A stretch of 26,036 nucleotides of DNA, taken from CAYJBH01 sp964368815 (lineage in GTDB: Bacteria; Bacillota; Clostridia; Oscillospirales; Ruminococcaceae). Positions 23,812 to 26,036 of this stretch are shown piece by piece (within the stretch, counting starts at the first letter, position 1; the number at the start of each line of letters is the position of its first letter). Both the position numbers and the translations under genes were made by a program. The notes under the pieces are model-generated. The model saw only the letters and a program-made list of their open reading frames with translations, had not been told where the DNA came from and did not search any database. Location of the stretch: positions 1 through 26,036 of the forward strand of contig CAYJDA010000033.1 in assembly GCA_964368815.1 (NCBI GenBank), given 5' to 3'.

Positions 23812-23840
23812 TTGAATTAAGTTGAAAACTCTGGTATAAT
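23812..23840 (+). promoter_or_regulatory. Predicted promoter of the MFS transporter
   Basis: TTGAAT at 23812-23817, a 17-base spacer, and TATAAT at 23835-23840 with TG at 23832-23833 (extended -10). The start is near 23847. The first transcribed bases contain a small hairpin, CCACC-TGC-GGTGG, at 23854-23866, possibly a control element or operator. The promoter diverges from that of the ChrA-family gene, about 60 bases away. Confidence 0.62.
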
Positions 23841-23892
23841 AATTCCAAAAGTTCCACCTGCGGTGGAGATGATGTTAAGGGGGAAAATCGAA

Positions 23893-25314
23893 ATGAAAAA
23901 TATTCAAGAATTATCCCTGAGAGGAAAACTTGCTTTTGCTGCTGCTGACCTGTTTGGCGGAGGCTCTTTTAATATCATTAATTTTCTCTATCCCGGATTT
24001 TTGGCGCTTGCCGTAGGGCTATCGCCGTTTTGGATTAGCTTTATAATGTTTGCGGCAAGAATTTGGGACGCAGTGAGCGACCCTTTAATGGGGAGAATTA
24101 CCGACGGCGCTACAAACAAGAGGTTTGGAAAACGCAGAGTTTTTCTTGTTGTGGCGGCTCCGCTTGTTGTTGTTGGAATGTTTTTAATGTTTTTTCCTTT
24201 TTCCATGGAAAACGAGATAATTAGGGTAGGTTGCGTTTTATTTTCGTATATGTTTTTTAGCACGGTTCAAACCATGGTTATGATTCCCTACTATTCACTG
24301 TCCTCCGAGGTTGCGTCTAATTATAAAGACAGGGCGTCCGCTAACTCAATACGGTTGGCGTTTAGTATTTTTTCTTCAATTCTGTGCGTTGCAATTCCCG
24401 GCATGATTGTTGATATGGTTGGCGGAAACCAAGGATACATTGTTATGAGCTTGGTATTTGGAACGCTGTTTGGAATTTCGGTTTTAATAACAGGGCTTTT
24501 TACCCGTGAACAGATAATAACCCCTCCCGTGAAAAGGAAGTTTAGGCCGGATGAATTTTTAAGGCTTGTAAAAATTAAACCCTTTAAACAATATGTAATA
24601 ATGATTTTAACGGTTCAGATGACCCAGGCTATTATGAGCTCGCTGTTTTTCTTTTATGTAGATTTCTATATAAATAGAGACATTACCGCGGCGGGGGATT
24701 CCTCCATGTTGGGATTAATAGCCGCCGGAAGCATGTTTGCAACCCAAATAGTTGCGCTTCCTTTTTATCTCTGGCTTATTAACAAAAAGAGTAAGGCATT
24801 TACCTATCGGGTTGGCGGCTTTGTTTGGATTGCTACCGGCGCGGTGTTGTTTACGCTAACACCGGGTGTTTCGGATATATATGTTATAATTTTGGCGGTG
24901 GTTATAGGCTTTGGAATAAGCGGACCCGGCCTTGTTCCACATACAATGTTTGGCGACGTTGTTGATGCAGTGGAGGTTGTTACCGGCGATCGTAATGAAG
25001 GGGTTATGGGTGGATTTGTTAATTTTATAAACAAGGTTGCCCAGGCTATAGGGCTATCCATTGTTATGGCGGCACTCGGATTTTTTAATTTTCAAGAACA
25101 GGTTGTAGGTGCGGCCCCGATTGTTTCACAGCCCGAATCTGCTCAGATGGCTATAAGATTTATACTGTGTTTTGCGCCACTTTTTGTGTTAATATTCGGA
25201 ATTGCAACTTCTTTTAAGTATAAAATTGATATGAAAAAACAAAAGCAGATTAGGGATTGCATCGAATCTAAAGATGCATCGAAAACGCAGGAGCTAAAGA
25301 GGGAGTTTGTTTAA
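23893..25314 (+). CDS. MFS transporter, GPH (glycoside-pentoside-hexuronide:cation) family
   Basis: A 473-residue membrane protein with about twelve helices. It resembles the MelB/YicJ group: ADLFGGGSFNIINFLYPGF at the first helix, then ARIWDAVSDPLMGRITDGA, whose two Asp (in WDAVSDP) match the cation-site aspartates of MelB, and KRFGKRRVF in the loop. Later it has GFGISGPGLVPHTMFGDVVDAVE. These carry sugars or glycosides with Na+ or H+; the substrate is not known. I chose the ATG at 23893 because AAGGGGG lies 9 bases upstream. A GTG at 23863 also opens the frame but falls in the hairpin at the start of the transcript. The next gene follows by 12 bases. Confidence 0.88.
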   Translation: MKNIQELSLRGKLAFAAADLFGGGSFNIINFLYPGFLALAVGLSPFWISFIMFAARIWDAVSDPLMGRITDGATNKRFGKRRVFLVVAAPLVVVGMFLMFFPFSMENEIIRVGCVLFSYMFFSTVQTMVMIPYYSLSSEVASNYKDRASANSIRLAFSIFSSILCVAIPGMIVDMVGGNQGYIVMSLVFGTLFGISVLITGLFTREQIITPPVKRKFRPDEFLRLVKIKPFKQYVIMILTVQMTQAIMSSLFFFYVDFYINRDITAAGDSSMLGLIAAGSMFATQIVALPFYLWLINKKSKAFTYRVGGFVWIATGAVLFTLTPGVSDIYVIILAVVIGFGISGPGLVPHTMFGDVVDAVEVVTGDRNEGVMGGFVNFINKVAQAIGLSIVMAALGFFNFQEQVVGAAPIVSQPESAQMAIRFILCFAPLFVLIFGIATSFKYKIDMKKQKQIRDCIESKDASKTQELKREFV

Positions 25315-25326
25315 ACAGGGGGAGAT

Positions 25327-26001
25327 ATGACGGCATTATTAATGGCATATATTATTTCCTGGGGATTTTTAATTGCATCGGAATATAGCCAAAAACTAAA
25401 TAATCATCGTCTCATCTTTAAGGGATTAACCAGCTTTATTTTTTTGCTGAGCGGAATAATTAACATGTTTCTTCGGCAAAACGACACACATTTACTTTTT
25501 TCTATTCTTATGTGTGTTGCGCTGTTTTTCTGTTTTCTTGGCGACGTTTTTTTAAGCGTCGAAAAAAACGGTGCCGATTCGGTTTGGTTTATTTCCGGTG
25601 CGGCGCTGTTTATGGTAGCGCACGGGGTGTTTTTTCTCGCGTTTAATACAGTGTTGCCGTTTTCACCGTTAGATGCCGTTTTAATTGTTGTTGTTACCGG
25701 TGCGGTTTTCTCAATCTCCTTTCTTAAAGGTATAAATGTTGGCGGTAAAAAACCGCTGCTATTAACATACGCTTTCTTTTTGGGATTATTAATGTCTAAG
25801 GCGGTTTCCTTTGTTGTTATTATCGGCACCAACGATTTTACCGCAACGGTATTGCAAGCGGCAGTTTTATTTACTGCTTCGGATATTATATTAATTATCC
25901 AGCTGTTTAGAGAAGAAAAAATAAAAGTTCTTCCGTTTTTTAATCTACTATTATACTATACCGCCACCATGCTTTTAGCTCTTTCTATCGGGATGCTGTA
26001 G
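25327..26001 (+). CDS. YhhN-family (lysoplasmalogenase-like) membrane protein
   Basis: A 224-residue membrane protein with about eight hydrophobic segments, similar to the YhhN/TMEM86 family. Characterised members hydrolyse the vinyl-ether bond of lysoplasmalogens. Visible family elements are LIFKGLTSFIFLL, CFLGDVFLSV with Asp73, GAALFMVAHGVFFLAF, and the C-terminal TASDIILI followed by NLLLYYTATMLLALS. GGGGGAG precedes the ATG by 3 bases, and the gene sits 12 bases after the MFS gene, so they are cotranscribed. Plasmalogens do occur in anaerobic Clostridia, which makes a lipid role sensible. The link to the transporter is unexplained. Confidence 0.8.
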   Translation: MTALLMAYIISWGFLIASEYSQKLNNHRLIFKGLTSFIFLLSGIINMFLRQNDTHLLFSILMCVALFFCFLGDVFLSVEKNGADSVWFISGAALFMVAHGVFFLAFNTVLPFSPLDAVLIVVVTGAVFSISFLKGINVGGKKPLLLTYAFFLGLLMSKAVSFVVIIGTNDFTATVLQAAVLFTASDIILIIQLFREEKIKVLPFFNLLLYYTATMLLALSIGML

Positions 26002-26036
26002 TATTAATTCCAAAAATTAACTTTTTTATCCGTCTG

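Overview
The window reads as chromosomal DNA of a spore-forming, low-to-moderate GC Firmicute of the class Clostridia. The evidence is a stage II sporulation gene (spoIIR) with a sigma-F-like promoter, an AddB-type nuclease, strong AGGAGG-type ribosome binding sites, frequent TTG and GTG starts, intrinsic hairpin-plus-T-run terminators, and clostridial families such as the NusG-II domain protein, Gx transporter, C_GCAxxG_C_C protein and QueT. I cannot name the genus. I saw no tRNA, rRNA, CRISPR array, insertion sequence or prophage.

Layout. Bases 1-80 hold two tandem perfect hairpins, then a promoter and an AEC-family transporter (313-1260). A plus-strand cluster follows: NusG-II domain protein, Gx transporter, ispE (isoprenoid synthesis), spoIIR and addB, closed by a terminator near 6920. 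Next come a cysteine-synthase-like gene that has lost its PLP lysine (7106-8005), a PrsA-like lipoprotein, a MinD-like ATPase, a methylglyoxal-synthase-like gene, and hisS-aspS. A secreted beta-helix-like surface protein (13592-15712) ends at a strong terminator. A polar amino acid ABC transporter follows (binding protein, permease, ATPase), with a C_GCAxxG_C_C cysteine-rich protein at its end. On the minus strand, murC, a pyridoxamine-kinase-like gene, trmL and queT overlap by a few bases each (21795 down to 18600). A 430-base non-coding stretch with several inverted repeats separates murC from a ChrA-family transporter. That transporter appears to start at a non-canonical AUU codon. The right edge is a plus-strand GPH-type MFS symporter and a YhhN-family membrane protein.

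How the genes work together. Most of the window is housekeeping: cell-wall precursor (murC), isoprenoid precursor (ispE), tRNA charging (hisS, aspS), tRNA wobble-base chemistry (trmL and queT), recombination (addB), forespore-to-mother-cell signalling (spoIIR) and nutrient uptake. The unusual theme is enzyme-like proteins with altered active sites: the CysK-like protein (Lys to Asn, and a changed TSGNTG loop), the MgsA-like protein (two His and one Asp changed), the PrsA-like protein (no parvulin histidines), and a MinD-like ATPase without a membrane-targeting tail. I see no obvious new multi-gene defence or mobile system. The best candidates for something undescribed are the lysine-less CysK-like protein, the structured intergenic region at 21911-22228, and the AUU-initiated ChrA gene.
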